Both the position numbers and the translations under genes were made by a program. 59,724 bases of DNA from JANQGH01 sp039177555 (lineage in GTDB: Bacteria; Pseudomonadota; Alphaproteobacteria; DSM-16000; Inquilinaceae), in NCBI GenBank assembly GCA_039177555.1, contig JBCDFV010000025.1, positions 1 through 59,724 on the forward strand, written 5' to 3'. Under the pieces are notes generated by a model. That model was given only the letters and a program-made list of their open reading frames with translations. It was not told the DNA's origin and made no database searches. Shown here piece by piece: positions 58,061-59,724 of the stretch; position 1 is the first letter of the stretch; each line of letters opens with the position of its first letter.

Positions 58061-59352
58061 CAGGCGTCGTCCGCCACACGCTCGATATCGGCGCCGCAGC
58101 CGGCCAGCTTCTGTTCCAGCCGCTCATAGCCTCGGTCCAGGTGATAGACCCGGTTCAAGACCGTTTCGCCCTCGGCCACCAGCCCCGCGATGACGAGCGA
58201 CACGCTGGCGCGTAGGTCCGTGGCCATCACCGGCGCGCCCGTCAGCCGGGGCACGCCACGCACCAGCGCCGAGGCACCATGGACCGTGATGTTGGCCCCC
58301 ATGCGCGTCAGTTCCGGCACATGCATGAAGCGGTTCTCGAAGATCGTCTCGGTGATCATCGAGGCGCCTTCCGCGGTCGTCATCAGCGCCATGGTCTGGG
58401 CCTGCAGGTCGGTCGGAAAGCCGGGAAAGGGCTCGGTCATGACGTCGACACCGGTCAGCGGGCCGTTCGCCCGGCTGACCTTGAAGCCGGTCTCGGTGTG
58501 AGACAGTTCCACGCCGGCGGCCTGGAGCCCTGTTCCCACCGCCTCGATCAGGTCCAGCCGACCGCCGACCAGTTCGACCTCGCCACCCGTCGCGGCAGCG
58601 GCCATGGCGTAGGTGCCGGTCTCGATCCGGTCGGCCACCACCTGATGGCGGGCGCCGTGCAGCGCATCGACACCTTGGATCGTGACCCGATCCGTGCCGA
58701 TACCCTCGATCTTCGCGCCCATGGCCACCAGGCAGGCGGCCAAGTCTTCGACCTCCGGCTCGCGCGCCGCGTTCAACAGCACGGTCTCACCCTTTGCCAG
58801 GCTGGCGGCCATCAGCATGTTCTCGGTCGCACCGACGGAGACCTTGGGAAAGACGACATGGGCGCCGGTTAGACCGTTCGGCGCGCTGGCGTGGATGTAG
58901 CCTTCGCGTAGTTCGATCACCGCGCCCAGCGCCTTCAGCCCGTCGATATGCAGGTCGACCGGGCGGGTGCCGATGGCGCAACCGCCGGGCAGCGACACCG
59001 CCGCCTTGCCGTGGCGGGCAACCAGCGGCCCCAACACCAAGACGCTGGCGCGCATCTTGCGCACCAGATCGTAAGGGGCCGTGGTGTTGCCGACACCGCC
59101 GGCGTTCAGTTCCAGCACCCGCCCGCCGGTGGCGCTCGCCGGGTCCGCACCGTTCAGATGCAGATCGACGCCATGTTGGGCCAGCAGCCTGGACATGGTC
59201 TGGATGTCCGCCAGTTGCGGCAGGTTGGACAGCGTCAGGGTTTCGTCCGACAACAGGCTGGCGGCCATCAGGGGCAGCGCGGCGTTCTTGGCGCCGGAGA
59301 TCGGAATGCTGCCGTGAAGGGGCCGGCCGCCGCGAATGCGTATCTTGTCCAT
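58060..59352 (-). CDS. murA: UDP-N-acetylglucosamine 1-carboxyvinyltransferase MurA
   Basis: 430 residues. First committed step of peptidoglycan synthesis: transfers enolpyruvate from PEP to UDP-GlcNAc. K22-N23 (GAKNAALP), catalytic C125 in SLPGGCAIGTRPVDLH (the Cys makes it fosfomycin-sensitive by family knowledge), DLHIDGL, MEKI-like loops, FPTDLQAQTMALM and FENRFMHVPEL are all present. It reads into the DUF2948 gene by a one-base overlap. Next upstream on the same strand is dcd, 15 bp away. Confidence 0.97.
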   Translation of the reverse strand: MDKIRIRGGRPLHGSIPISGAKNAALPLMAASLLSDETLTLSNLPQLADIQTMSRLLAQHGVDLHLNGADPASATGGRVLELNAGGVGNTTAPYDLVRKMRASVLVLGPLVARHGKAAVSLPGGCAIGTRPVDLHIDGLKALGAVIELREGYIHASAPNGLTGAHVVFPKVSVGATENMLMAASLAKGETVLLNAAREPEVEDLAACLVAMGAKIEGIGTDRVTIQGVDALHGARHQVVADRIETGTYAMAAAATGGEVELVGGRLDLIEAVGTGLQAAGVELSHTETGFKVSRANGPLTGVDVMTEPFPGFPTDLQAQTMALMTTAEGASMITETIFENRFMHVPELTRMGANITVHGASALVRGVPRLTGAPVMATDLRASVSLVIAGLVAEGETVLNRVYHLDRGYERLEQKLAGCGADIERVADDA

Positions 59353-59367
59353 GGGGGGTGTCGGTCC

Positions 59368-59724
59368 TCAGATCTTCGGCAGCGTCACGCCGCGCTGGCC
59401 CATATATTTGCCTGCACGGTCGGCGTAGGAGGTTTCGCAGGGCTCGTTGCCCTGAAGGAACAGAAACTGGCAGGCGCCCTCATTGGCGTAGATCTTCGCG
59501 GGCAATGGCGTGGTGTTGGAAAACTCCAACGTCACATGCCCCTCCCAGCCCGGCTCCAACGGCGTCACGTTGACGATGATGCCACAGCGCGCATAGGTCG
59601 ATTTGCCGAGGCAGATCACCAAGATATCGCGCGGCACGCGGAAATACTCCACCGTGCTGGCCAGCGCGAAGCTGTTGGGCGGGATGATGCAGACGTCCGT
59701 CTTGCGCTTCACGAAGCTGTTTTC
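59368..59724 (-). CDS. dcd: dCTP deaminase (C-terminal part, cut by window edge)
   Basis: 118 codons plus stop; the frame is open through the right edge, so the N-terminus lies outside. IIPPNSFALASTVEYFRVPRDILVICLGKSTYARCGIIVN, TPLEPGWEGHVTLEFSN (catalytic Glu in WEGH) and GACQFLFLQGNEPCETSYADRAGKYMGQRGVTLPKI (short parts of the pattern) are Dcd. Deaminates dCTP to dUTP for thymidylate supply. It may share a transcript with murA. Confidence 0.94.
   Translation of the reverse strand, partial: ENSFVKRKTDVCIIPPNSFALASTVEYFRVPRDILVICLGKSTYARCGIIVNVTPLEPGWEGHVTLEFSNTTPLPAKIYANEGACQFLFLQGNEPCETSYADRAGKYMGQRGVTLPKI

Overview
The window is high-GC DNA (roughly two thirds G+C by eye) with densely packed genes, 4-bp ATGA-type overlaps and frequent GTG/TTG starts. 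Gene content points to an alphaproteobacterium, most likely Rhodospirillales-like. The main markers are murA-DUF2948, hisG(short)-hisD-UPF0262-phosphatase-infA-maf-RNase E/G-yacG, a cysD-cysNC sulfate activation pair, a tripartite tricarboxylate (TTT) transporter, and an alphaproteobacterial-type arginase next to putA. No transposase, CRISPR array or rRNA gene was seen. There is one tRNA gene, tRNA-Phe.

Layout. 1-4.7 kb: the 5' two-fifths or so of putA (cut by the left edge), divergent from an arginase (arginine/proline breakdown), then three small uncharacterised genes and a LysR regulator. 4.7-11.1 kb: a tight minus-strand unit of a MocR/PdxR-like regulator, an FMN-barrel PaiB-like protein, pyridoxal kinase PdxY, an EamA transporter and a Na+/H+ antiporter with a cyclic-nucleotide-binding domain. 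11.3-13.2 kb: two tandem paralogues with the cation diffusion facilitator (CDF) fold. Their usual metal-binding acidic/His residues look replaced, with Arg at two of the four positions in both copies. This is the most unusual item in the window. 13.2-15.8 kb: an isolated HlyD-type adaptor and a hydrolase-OsmC fusion. 15.9-19.3 kb: cysD-cysNC-cysQ-like operon (PAPS production and turnover). 19.6-35.0 kb: a loose surface-polysaccharide region (rfbC, manC with a degenerate isomerase domain, sugar epimerase, UDP-GlcNAc-type dehydrogenase, DegT aminotransferase, a glycosyltransferase-like gene, an FkbM methyltransferase). It is interspersed with phnM, a cyclophilin, an aquaporin, small enzymes and an endolysin-like amidase. 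35.3 kb: tRNA-Phe. 36.4-44.8 kb: a plus-strand catabolic/transport block, tctC-tctB-tctA-HIT-LysR-flavin monooxygenase-GST-nitrilase-peroxiredoxin.

44.8-59.7 kb is almost all minus strand. Housekeeping genes (yacG, RNase E/G, maf, infA, phosphatase, UPF0262, hisD, hisG) and (DUF2948, murA, dcd) flank an inserted-looking block. That block holds a serine hydrolase, a YbhGFSR-type drug efflux ABC system with its divergent TetR regulator and a perfect palindromic operator, and an A+T-rich orphan membrane gene.

Functional picture: a free-living heterotroph with amino-acid catabolism, uptake of organic acids and possibly nitrile/amide turnover, vitamin B6 salvage, sulfate activation that could serve a sulfated surface glycan, and ion and drug export. 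All functional calls come from reading motifs by eye; no database search was run. Start codons were chosen from Shine-Dalgarno-like sequence, overlaps and family length, and alternatives are given where they matter.
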